Positions 54,018 to 60,975 of a stretch of DNA of 64,000 nt are shown here, piece after piece. This DNA comes from Iningainema tapete BLCC-T55 (GTDB lineage Bacteria; Cyanobacteriota; Cyanobacteriia; Cyanobacteriales; Nostocaceae). A program made the position numbers and the translations under genes. Position 1 is the stretch's first letter; each line of letters begins with the position of its first letter. The notes below the pieces were generated by a model, which worked only from the letters and a program-made list of their open reading frames with translations, was not told where the DNA came from and made no database searches. The stretch lies in the NCBI RefSeq assembly GCF_014698965.1, contig NZ_JACXAE010000095.1:1-64000 (forward strand), given 5' to 3'.

Positions 54018-54603
54018 CCAACAGAACGCTCAACTCCAGCGGTAGCAGCCTTACGTGAGTCAGTGTACGTGTTTGGAGGTGTTAAAGACGACTTTAGTAC
54101 TTTTCAAAACACCTTTTACAATGATTTGTACAGATTCGATACATCTACTGATACATGGTTCTTACTCTCCCCTAAAGGTAGCCTTCCACCAGCCCGTGCA
54201 TTTGCTGCTAGCGTTGCTGCCGAAGATCGAGCTCTGGGTGTACGATCAAAGAACCAATGCCTGGACGGAACTAGTGCCAAATGGTACGCCAGGTACACCG
54301 CCACCGCGACATGAAGCGCTTTCAGGAACTCAACCCCGTTGGAACAAGCTGACGGTGTACGGCGGCAGTCCCTTTCAACAAAATCCAACTGAGGAGTTGT
54401 GGCGGTTCGATCTCGTTAAGCGCGTATGGACTCAAGTGCAGCCGGATGGAGATCCTTTGGTACGTCTAAAGCGAACTAATGCGGCAAAAGTCGGCAACCA
54501 AATGTATATTTTTGCAGGTTATGATTTTCAATGTTCAGGCGGAACGGGTGCCGGTCAAATTTGGAACCTAGATGTCTATTCCTACGATCCCCACAAGAAT
54601 TAA
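54018..54603 (+). pseudogene. Kelch-repeat protein gene with frameshift
   Basis: Frame 1 encodes RPTERSTPAVAALRESVYVF, GGVKDDFSTFQNTFYNDLYR, FDTSTDTWFLLSPKGSLPPARA: a kelch blade. Between about 54210 and 54232 the frame changes and continues ELWVYDQRTNAWTELVPNGT, LTVYGGSPFQQNPTEELWRF, DLVKRVWTQVQPDGDPLVRL, NQMYIFAGYDF..., more kelch blades ending in YDPHKN. At least one frameshift, perhaps with a deletion, breaks the gene; the N-terminus is also unclear. Kelch proteins form beta-propellers for protein binding. Confidence 0.65.
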
Positions 54604-54610
54604 TAACAAT

Positions 54611-54639
54611 GTAGAGATGTTCCGGCGGAATGTCTCTAC
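54611..54639. repeat. GTAGAGATG...TGTCTCTAC palindromic repeat
   Basis: 29-base copy with a G:T-type arm difference, 8 bases after the kelch pseudogene stop and 34 before the tetR start. Confidence 0.7.
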
Positions 54640-54664
54640 AAAGATTGCATCTTCCTATGTTATA

Positions 54665-54684
54665 TTGGTTGTATGACCAATCAA
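54665..54684. promoter_or_regulatory. TetR operator copy 1 (overlaps the tetR start codon)
   Basis: TTGGTTGTATGACCAATCAA. The minus strand of 55294-55313 is the same in 18 of 20 positions. It covers ATG 54673, so bound repressor would directly block its own gene. Confidence 0.75.
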
Positions 54685-55266
54685 AAACCTCCCAAAGATA
54701 CTCGCAATCCTCGCGCTGATATCACGGCTGCTGCATATCGCCTTCTCGCTGAGAAGGGCTATGAGGCAGTGACGATGAAGGAAATTGCTCGTGCAGCAAA
54801 TGTTGCACCCGGGTTGATTCATTACTACTTCGAGAACAAGGATCAACTCTTGCAAGAAGTACTTCAAGAGGCAGGCTTACGCTATGTAGAACAAATGAAG
54901 CAGTTGACATCTTCCTCTGCGTCAGAAAATATACTAGAAGCAGCGTTTGCCGAGCCGAAGCAGCGAGTAGAGCGCGAGCCTGAATGGTTTCGCATCCGTT
55001 GTGAACTATTTGCTTTGGGATTGAGAAATCCTCAGCTACGTCCAAGTATGACTGAAATGCTAGCAAAAGGACGCCAATGTATCAGTGAAGCAATTGATAC
55101 CATTGCAGAAAACTCGGCTGTTGATTCTGATGCAATGGCTGCTGTGCTACTTGCTTGTTTCGATGGGTTAGCTGTGCAAAAGCTTGCAGATCCGACTTTT
55201 GACATTGAAGGAGCTTATAATGTCCTCATTGAGATGTCCAAGTCCCTGCTTGGCGAGCGCTCATAG
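54673..55266 (+). CDS. TetR/AcrR-family transcriptional regulator
   Basis: A 197-residue regulator. The HTH occupies about 12-58 (ADITAAAYRLLAEKGYEAVTMKEIARAANVAPGLIHYYFENKDQLL in adjoining parts); the rest is a helical ligand-binding domain. It starts within a 20-base operator whose second copy lies between it and the next gene, a four-helix membrane protein. That arrangement predicts that the regulator represses itself and the membrane gene. Signal unknown. Confidence 0.87.
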   Translation: MTNQKPPKDTRNPRADITAAAYRLLAEKGYEAVTMKEIARAANVAPGLIHYYFENKDQLLQEVLQEAGLRYVEQMKQLTSSSASENILEAAFAEPKQRVEREPEWFRIRCELFALGLRNPQLRPSMTEMLAKGRQCISEAIDTIAENSAVDSDAMAAVLLACFDGLAVQKLADPTFDIEGAYNVLIEMSKSLLGERS

Positions 55267-55293
55267 CCAGAGGAAATTTTTTTTGCTCAATTT

Positions 55294-55313
55294 TTGGTTG
55301 GTCATTCAACCAA
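55294..55313. promoter_or_regulatory. TetR operator copy 2
   Basis: TTGGTTGGTCATTCAACCAA: 7-bp arms with a 6-base centre. Lies 17 bases before ATG 55330 of the membrane-protein gene. Confidence 0.75.
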
Positions 55314-55329
55314 TATTAGGGGAAAATCA

Positions 55330-55800
55330 ATGATTGCTTCTTTACAAATTGCATCCCTGTTGCTCTCTAGCTTTATTTTCGGTGCAATTGTATGTATAAT
55401 ATTTAACTTTCGTCCGATTGTAGAAGGGGTGATTAGTCATGAGCAGGATGAATCTTCAATTCGAGTGCTAGAGAAACTGAAACTAGATACCTGGATTCGT
55501 TACAATACATGGGGGATTGGTGCGGCGATCGCTATAATTATCATTGAGCTAATTCAAGTTTTTTCAGGTGTATCAGTATCATTAGTGACAATTGGAGTGA
55601 GCAGCGCTTTACTAGGCGCACTCTTATGGAATCAGGTGATTGATACAAAACTGCTGAACTTAACCGACTCAGTACCTACTTCTGCAATTGTAAGTGATAA
55701 AGGCGATCAGACGTGGGAATTTTACCACGATCAAGCTCCGACGTTGGGTGTGCTGCTAACGCTTTTGTCTTTGACTGTAATTGTGCTGCAAGTAGTATAA
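55330..55800 (+). CDS. Four-helix membrane protein, probable TetR target
   Basis: About 156 residues from ATG 55330; AGGGGA lies 8 bases upstream. An alternative TTG start at 55294 lies in the operator and is unlikely. Membrane helices are near 2-24, 50-72, 76-95 and 136-155. The soluble loops are polar with no known motif. It lies 64 bases after tetR and shares its operator, so efflux- or stress-related roles are possible but not shown. Confidence 0.65.
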   Translation: MIASLQIASLLLSSFIFGAIVCIIFNFRPIVEGVISHEQDESSIRVLEKLKLDTWIRYNTWGIGAAIAIIIIELIQVFSGVSVSLVTIGVSSALLGALLWNQVIDTKLLNLTDSVPTSAIVSDKGDQTWEFYHDQAPTLGVLLTLLSLTVIVLQVV

Positions 55801-55813
55801 TCTCAAACATATT

Positions 55814-55885
55814 GTAGAGACGCGACGCCAGTCGCCTACGGAGGGAAACCCTCCTGCAGCGCTGGCTCAACTTTCGCGTCTCTAC
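55814..55885. repeat. Enlarged palindromic repeat (72 bases)
   Basis: Ends GTAGAGACGCGA and CGCGTCTCTAC as in the short family, but the centre holds a nested hairpin (GCCAGTCGCCTACGG... with GGAGGGAAACCCTCC). It looks like a second element inserted into, or a longer ancestor of, the 28-base repeat. Sits between convergent genes. Confidence 0.7.
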
Positions 55886-55889
55886 AGAA

Positions 55890-56513
55890 TTACCAGCTTG
55901 CTACAGCTTGCTCAATACCTTGATGGGCTTTGGCAAAAGACTGCTCTCTAATGTCATCTCCTGCACTGAGGTTTTCCACATGAATGAATGAAATGTCAGT
56001 GATTCCCAGAAACCCAAAAAGTGCTCTGAGATAAGGTTCTTGATAATCGAAAGGTGCTGCAGGACTTGGTGGTGTAAAATCACCACCACGAGCAGTGATA
56101 ATGAGCATTTTTTTTCCTTCAACTAGTCCTTTAAAACTACCTTGGTCAGTAACAGCGAAAGTACGACCAACACGAACAATTTGGTCAATGTAAGCTTTAA
56201 AGGTAGAAGGCACATTAAAATTATACATTGGGATGGCGAAAACATAGCGGTCAGCCGCTAAGAACTCGTCTACCAGTGTATCTGACACTTCAATTGCCTT
56301 AGATAGTTCTGGTGTACGCGCTTGTGGAGGAGTAAAAGCCCCAGCAATCCACGATTCATCAACATGAGGAACTGGATTACGACCTAAATCCCTGTAGCTA
56401 ATGGTATCTTGAGGATGAGATGCTTTCCAAGAAGAGATAAATTCTTGAGAGAATTTGCGAGAATAAGAACGTTCCCCACGAGGGCTAGAGTCAATATGCA
56501 GGATATGCGCCAT
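55890..56513 (-). CDS. azoR: FMN-dependent NADH-azoreductase
   Basis: A 207-residue flavodoxin-like enzyme. HILHIDSSPRGERSYSRKFS binds the FMN phosphate, FAIPMYNFNVPSTFKAYIDQIVRVGRTF and ITARGGDFTP are AzoR hallmarks. AzoR dimers reduce azo compounds and quinones by two-electron transfer. It is divergent from an HxlR-type regulator, as in the YodB/AzoR1 pair of Bacillus, which suggests control by quinone or thiol stress. Confidence 0.9.
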   Translation of the reverse strand: MAHILHIDSSPRGERSYSRKFSQEFISSWKASHPQDTISYRDLGRNPVPHVDESWIAGAFTPPQARTPELSKAIEVSDTLVDEFLAADRYVFAIPMYNFNVPSTFKAYIDQIVRVGRTFAVTDQGSFKGLVEGKKMLIITARGGDFTPPSPAAPFDYQEPYLRALFGFLGITDISFIHVENLSAGDDIREQSFAKAHQGIEQAVASW

Positions 56514-56541
56514 AAATCAATTCCCAATAGTACACTACATT

Positions 56542-56574
56542 AAAGGCGTTCAACGTCAGTTGTAGCCTTTTTTT
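56542..56574 (+). terminator. Intrinsic-terminator-like hairpin in the azoR/hxlR intergenic
   Basis: AAAGGC pairs with GCCTTT and CAAC with GTTG around GTCA, followed by seven T. It lies about 95 bases before the hxlR start, with no plus-strand gene ending here, so it might act in a leader of hxlR or stop antisense transcripts across azoR. Confidence 0.45.
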
Positions 56575-56641
56575 CAGTTAAAGTTTTTACTAGTACTAAC
56601 TTTAATATATGTAAACATAAGAAAGAAAGTAGGCACTTAAA

Positions 56642-56667
56642 AGTAACGTAATTACCAAAAAGTAACT
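56642..56667. promoter_or_regulatory. Possible HxlR-type operator
   Basis: Two AGTAAC direct repeats (56642-56647 and 56661-56666) flank the palindrome GTAATTAC (56648-56655), directly ahead of the hxlR start. It could mediate autoregulation. Confidence 0.4.
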
Positions 56668-57021
56668 ATGGAAGCTAAAGCGGAAAACCACAGCAGGCTA
56701 AGTTGTGAGGTAGAAACTACACTCAGAGTGATTGGTGGGCGCTGGAAGGTTTTGATTATTAGAGAATTAATGGCAGGAGTAAAACGCTTTGGCGAATTAC
56801 AACGAGCTTTAAATGGAATTACGCAAAAAATGCTTACTCAGCAACTCAGGGAGTTAGAGGAAGACGGCATTATTCATAGAGAAATTTACCCCCAAATTCC
56901 GCCAAAAGTAGAATATTCATTAACGCCTTTAGGAGAAAGTTTAAAACCAATTCTCTATGCAATGCATGAATGGGGTGTTAAGCATTTATCGCAAATAAAT
57001 CAAAAGCAAGATGGTATGTAG
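56668..57021 (+). CDS. HxlR-family (MarR-like) transcriptional regulator
   Basis: A 117-residue winged-helix regulator: [56 protein letters not shown] (adjacent parts) is the HxlR domain. C13, at the N-terminal helix start, corresponds to the redox-sensing cysteine of YodB/CatR/HypR. It likely represses the divergent azoreductase and its own gene until the cysteine is modified by quinones or oxidants (inference from family). Confidence 0.9.
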   Translation: MEAKAENHSRLSCEVETTLRVIGGRWKVLIIRELMAGVKRFGELQRALNGITQKMLTQQLRELEEDGIIHREIYPQIPPKVEYSLTPLGESLKPILYAMHEWGVKHLSQINQKQDGM

Positions 57022-57091
57022 TTGTGCTTTAAGTTTAAATAAATATAAATTTGTAGTAAGCGCTTGAGCGCTGACAATCATTAATCAATTC

Positions 57092-57130
57092 AAAATGCAA
57101 AATTAATCAAAAGAATTTTGCATTTTTTTG
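57092..57130 (+). terminator. Rho-independent terminator after hxlR
   Basis: 13-bp perfect stem (57092-57104 with 57114-57126) and a T-run. It lies next to the end of the convergent Slr1339-type gene. Confidence 0.65.
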
Positions 57131-57133
57131 ACT

Positions 57134-57511
57134 CTATTCATTACTTTGCAAATAATCTACTGCTGCCTCTAATTTAGAAGAGTATTTTTCCGCAAACGTC
57201 TCAAACCAAATACCTTCTGTTGATAAAGGATCTAAGTTAGCTAACCAAGATGAAGCTTGCTTTTTGATTGCCTCCTGTTTTTGAGCTTTAAGCTTTGCCA
57301 GTCTTTCTTGTTCTTGTTTGATTTCTTGCTGTTTTTGCAGTTGAGCGGCTAAATCTTTTTCTTCAAAGTCAGCTTTAACTTCTGCCAAAAGATTATCTAT
57401 TAAAGATGCTGATTTTATTTTTGGTGGTAATGGTTTTGCTGAAGTATGCTGAGGTTTATTTCCATTATATTCCGCTTCTAGTTCAGCTAGTAACTGATCG
57501 AGAGAGTCCAT
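57134..57511 (-). CDS. Salt-stress protein, Slr1339 family
   Basis: A 125-residue highly charged protein. Two LLAELEAEY/LLAEVKADFEEKD motifs near the N-terminus (7-17 and 44-55), a coiled coil (57-87), and an end domain WLANLDPLSTEGIWFETFAEKYSSKLEAAVDYLQ match the cyanobacterial family named after Slr1339. GAGGAT is 8 bases before the ATG. It is 21 bases downstream of a VWA gene on the same strand, and a second VWA gene precedes that one, suggesting a three-gene unit. Confidence 0.75.
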   Translation of the reverse strand: MDSLDQLLAELEAEYNGNKPQHTSAKPLPPKIKSASLIDNLLAEVKADFEEKDLAAQLQKQQEIKQEQERLAKLKAQKQEAIKKQASSWLANLDPLSTEGIWFETFAEKYSSKLEAAVDYLQSNE

Positions 57512-57532
57512 AATTATATATCCTCAACATGC

Positions 57533-58138
57533 TCAATCATTAATGGCATTGAGCAAAACTTCCGACAAACTCATGTCTTCCATATCGTCCATAGTAATAG
57601 TGTCACAGATGTCGAACTTTGCACCAGCCCCTTGTAATTCATCATCTAATACTTTAAGAAAGCGGGTAGCTTGGGCATCTGTACCAACTTGAATGAAAGA
57701 AATGGCTAGTTCTTCATCAATATCCATGTGCCGCGAAGCTTCAATTATTACTCTCATTACTGCTTTGCGGTCATCAGGTTCACCATCAGTAACTACTAAT
57801 ATTGTCTCACCATTTGGTTTGGTTTGACCTGCTGCTTTGCGTTGAAAGTAGTTATCTGTTGCATGTTGCAATACACCAGCTAAGTCAGTGGTACCAGAGG
57901 GATCGTTTTCGCGGAAAATTTGTGAGACTTTACTTGATGTGACATTTTCGTAACGCTTGAATTTTCCCGAAAATAAGTAAATTGTGATCCCATCGGGATC
58001 TAATTGCTCACATTTACTTGCTAAAGCAAAGGTTGATTCCTGTGCGGCTACCCATCTGGTTCTACCTCCCTTTTGATCTGGGGTTGCCATGCTGCCGCTT
58101 TTGTCGATAATTAGGGTATAATCACGATTTTCTAGCAT
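57533..58138 (-). CDS. VWA-domain protein (copy 1)
   Basis: A 201-residue single von Willebrand factor A domain. The metal site is complete: D12-K-S14-G-S16, T in SGTTDLAG and D in VVTDGEPDD. AGGAG precedes the ATG. It is about three-quarters identical to the neighbouring copy by eye (differences such as LASKCEQLDPDGITIYLFSG against LARKSEQFDPDGITVYVFSG), so the two arose by tandem duplication. VWA domains bind protein partners through Mg2+; no signal peptide, so cytoplasmic. Confidence 0.85.
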   Translation of the reverse strand: MLENRDYTLIIDKSGSMATPDQKGGRTRWVAAQESTFALASKCEQLDPDGITIYLFSGKFKRYENVTSSKVSQIFRENDPSGTTDLAGVLQHATDNYFQRKAAGQTKPNGETILVVTDGEPDDRKAVMRVIIEASRHMDIDEELAISFIQVGTDAQATRFLKVLDDELQGAGAKFDICDTITMDDMEDMSLSEVLLNAIND

Positions 58139-58252
58139 TTCTACTCCTGAGGTTGCTAATGGTTCTTGGCTAATAGCTAATATAAATCAGTTATTTTACT
58201 TAAAACAATAACAAATCGTAGATAAAAATTACCAACAATTAACAATTAGCAA

Positions 58253-58858
58253 TTAATCAGTAATTGCATTCATTAATACTTCGGCAAGGCTCATGTCTTC
58301 TAAGTCATCTAGGGTAACTGTGTCGCATATATCGAACTTAGCACCGACGCTTTGTAGTTGATCGTCCAAAGCTTTGAGAAACTTTGTTGCTTGTGGATCT
58401 GAGCCTACTTGAATAAAAGAGATTGCTAATTCTTCATCGCGATCCATCTTTCGAGATGCATCAATGATAACCTCAAATACTGCTTTGCGATCATCAGGTT
58501 CGCCATCTGTAACAACTAATATTGTTTCTCCGTTGGGTTTTGTTTGTCCTGCTGCTTTACGCTGAAAGTAATTGTTGGTTGCATCTTGGAGTACACTTGC
58601 TAAATTTGTTGTGCCTGCTGGGTCATTTTCTATAAATATTTGTGCAACTTTGGCTGATGTTACGTCATCATAACGTTTAAATCTCCCAGAAAACACGTAT
58701 ACAGTAATACCATCTGGATCAAATTGCTCACTTTTTCTTGCTAAAGCCAGCGTAGACTCTTGGGCTATTTCCCATCTACTTTTACCACCAACTTGATCGG
58801 GGGTGGACATACTGCCGCTTTTGTCAAGAATTAATGTGTAATCGCGATCGCTCATCAT
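58253..58858 (-). CDS. VWA-domain protein (copy 2)
   Basis: About 201 residues from ATG 58858, with GGAGG directly upstream; the longer TTG frame would place the start in the ribosome site itself. Complete metal site DKSGSM, GTTNLAS, VVTDGEPDD. Tandem paralogue of the next gene downstream. The 115-base spacer contains short TTAGCAATTA-like repeats. Confidence 0.85.
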   Translation of the reverse strand: MMSDRDYTLILDKSGSMSTPDQVGGKSRWEIAQESTLALARKSEQFDPDGITVYVFSGRFKRYDDVTSAKVAQIFIENDPAGTTNLASVLQDATNNYFQRKAAGQTKPNGETILVVTDGEPDDRKAVFEVIIDASRKMDRDEELAISFIQVGSDPQATKFLKALDDQLQSVGAKFDICDTVTLDDLEDMSLAEVLMNAITD

Positions 58859-58926
58859 AATTTCCTCCAAATTGTTACCCTGTGGTTCTAGTTTGGCACA
58901 CTGTTACGGCATCGATATGGTTATGC

Positions 58927-58955
58927 AAAAAAAATCCCCCAGACTTGTTGAGGGA
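58927..58955 (-). terminator. Rho-independent terminator after the M50 protease gene
   Basis: On the minus strand: TCCCTCA, loop ACAAGTC, TGGGGGA (6 of 7 pairs plus one G:T) and then eight T. Located 41 bases past the stop of the leftward gene. Confidence 0.75.
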
Positions 58956-58995
58956 GTTTCTTGTGGGGTAGACAATTCCACAAAAAATGTAACAA

Positions 58996-60120
58996 TTATG
59001 CAGGGTTTGCTTGCGCTCTTCTTTGGAGCAAGTCAATAATTGCTGCTTTTTCTAAGATTCCAACTAACACGCCGTTGTCACGAATTACGGTAAGCGCAGA
59101 TAACTTTCTTTGTTCGAGTAGCTGCACTGCTTCTAACAAGGGTCGATCTGATTGTACAGTGGAAGTATTTTCAATCGGTCGCATTATATCTTTGACTTGA
59201 GTCTCTGTCCACTGTGTGGTAGGAATCATGCGTAAGTCGTCAACAGATATTGCTCCTACTAGTTGCCCATTATCTTCTGTTACTAGGAACCGACGCCAGT
59301 TTTGCCAATTTAAAATCCGCTGATCGGCAAACTCTCTGAGGGTAAGATGAGCAAAGACGATTGGGCTATCTTGTGTTACCGCATCTGCTGCTGTTAAACC
59401 TGTAAGTTTTTCCTGTACTCTGGCAAATTGAGCCGCACCACCAGCGTTTTGTAGCAAGAAGAATCCGACTAACAAGTTCCAGAAGTTAGCAAAGCTGCCA
59501 AACAATAGTAACGGAATTAAACCACTGGCGATCGCTACCCAACCAAATATTTGTCCTACGCGGCTGGCAAACACTACACCTTTATAAGGATTGCCTGTAA
59601 CTTTCCAAACTATTGCTTTGAGTATATTTCCCCCATCTAAAGGCAAGCCGGGAATGAGGTTAAACAGTGCTAAAGCTAAGTTTACAGAAGCAAGTACACT
59701 TATAATCGCTCCGATTGGTCCTGATGCCATCGTGGCAAAACCAATTGCTGTGAATATGGTAAATAATACCAGACTTACTAAAGGACCTGCGATCGCCACC
59801 CAAAAAGCTTCTGCTGGAGTTTTCGATTCTCTTTCTAAACTTGCCAACCCGCCAAATATAAACAGTGTGATTGATTTCACATCAATACCTTGGCGAATAG
59901 CAACAAAACTGTGTCCTAATTCGTGGGCAACGACAGAGCTAAACAACAACAGCGCCGTCATCAATCCTAGTAGCAAAGGCAATCCCCCAGATAATATAGG
60001 AAATTGTGCTGCTAGTCCACTGCCATAACTCCAAGTTACTAGCCCTAGAACTAAAAACCAGGAAGGATGGATATAAAAGGGAATCCCAAAGAGGCTCCCA
60101 ACGCGAATTGTGCCATTCAT
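58996..60120 (-). CDS. Site-2 protease (M50) with C-terminal CBS domains
   Basis: A 374-residue membrane protease from ATG 60120 (MNGTIRVGSLFGIPFYIHPSW), preceded by AAAGGTGA. The zinc motif HELGH is at 66-70 and the second site in NLIPGLPLDGGNIL; there are about six membrane helices. The C-terminal half (about 240-370) has two CBS motifs (VTEDNGQLVGAISVDDLR, LSALTVIRDNGVLVGILEKA) likely to bind adenine nucleotides. The family cuts membrane-bound regulators such as anti-sigma factors; the substrate is unknown. Confidence 0.9.
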   Translation of the reverse strand: MNGTIRVGSLFGIPFYIHPSWFLVLGLVTWSYGSGLAAQFPILSGGLPLLLGLMTALLLFSSVVAHELGHSFVAIRQGIDVKSITLFIFGGLASLERESKTPAEAFWVAIAGPLVSLVLFTIFTAIGFATMASGPIGAIISVLASVNLALALFNLIPGLPLDGGNILKAIVWKVTGNPYKGVVFASRVGQIFGWVAIASGLIPLLLFGSFANFWNLLVGFFLLQNAGGAAQFARVQEKLTGLTAADAVTQDSPIVFAHLTLREFADQRILNWQNWRRFLVTEDNGQLVGAISVDDLRMIPTTQWTETQVKDIMRPIENTSTVQSDRPLLEAVQLLEQRKLSALTVIRDNGVLVGILEKAAIIDLLQRRAQANPA

Positions 60121-60306
60121 GTCGTTCACCTTTAATTTTTGCTGCAAGAGATTGTTTCTCTTTATCTTGATGTTTCTATCGTAACGAAACGTTAAGCAAT
60201 TTTAAGCTAAACAACTGTCGTGGAGTCCGTCTTTTATGGTACGGTTATGCGACTAAAATCATCCAAACATGGTAATTTCGTTGATAATACTCACTCCGAA
60301 CACTCT

Positions 60307-60975
60307 ATGCACTCACCTGTCACCAACAACAAACAGAAAATTTTGGTAGTGGATGACCAAGAGTTAGTCTTACATGCCACTGTTAATGTATTGATACAGC
60401 ACTATCCCGAAGCCGAAATTGTTCAAGCACAAACTTCTACTGCAGCACTGAATCAAGTAGCAACTATCAAACCTGACTTGGTTGTAGTTGATTTGGCTAT
60501 GCCACACAGTAGTGGAGAAACTGCTAGAACTGAAAACGGGATTATGCTGATTAAGACGCTGATGCAGCAGTATCCTACCCTAAATATTGTAGTGCAAAGT
60601 ATGTTTCCCCGTGCTTTGGTACGGCTCAAACCTGCTATTAGCCTTCATGAAGGAGGTTTTACAGTGGCAGATAAAAGCCAGTCTATTGAGGAGTTGTTAA
60701 CTAAAGTTGAATGGGCGTTTAGGGGTGTAATTTATACTCCCAAAGAGATGCGCGCTGCTTTGGAAGTAAAGCCGGAATGGTTGGATATGCTGCAAATGGC
60801 TTATAATGAGGGTTTACAAGATACTATAATTGCCGAACGTTTAAATGTTGCCCAAAGAACAGTCCGCTACTACTGGCAAAAAATTCAGGATGAATTGGGG
60901 GTGTATCCTGATGCAGGTAAAAATTTACGTATTCAAACTGAAATTCGGGCAAGAGAGGAAGGGTTGATTGATTAA
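60307..60975 (+). CDS. NarL/FixJ-type response regulator
   Basis: About 222 residues from ATG 60307 (MHSPVTNNKQKILVVDDQ); the frame is open to GTG 60220 and the start is uncertain. REC domain with phospho-acceptor D62 (PDLVVVDLAMPHSSG), then a LuxR-type HTH (LQMAYNEGLQDTIIAERLNVAQRTVRYYWQKIQDEL). It is followed, with an 8-base overlap, by a CHASE2 kinase, so the two should form a two-component pair. Confidence 0.87.
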   Translation: MHSPVTNNKQKILVVDDQELVLHATVNVLIQHYPEAEIVQAQTSTAALNQVATIKPDLVVVDLAMPHSSGETARTENGIMLIKTLMQQYPTLNIVVQSMFPRALVRLKPAISLHEGGFTVADKSQSIEELLTKVEWAFRGVIYTPKEMRAALEVKPEWLDMLQMAYNEGLQDTIIAERLNVAQRTVRYYWQKIQDELGVYPDAGKNLRIQTEIRAREEGLID

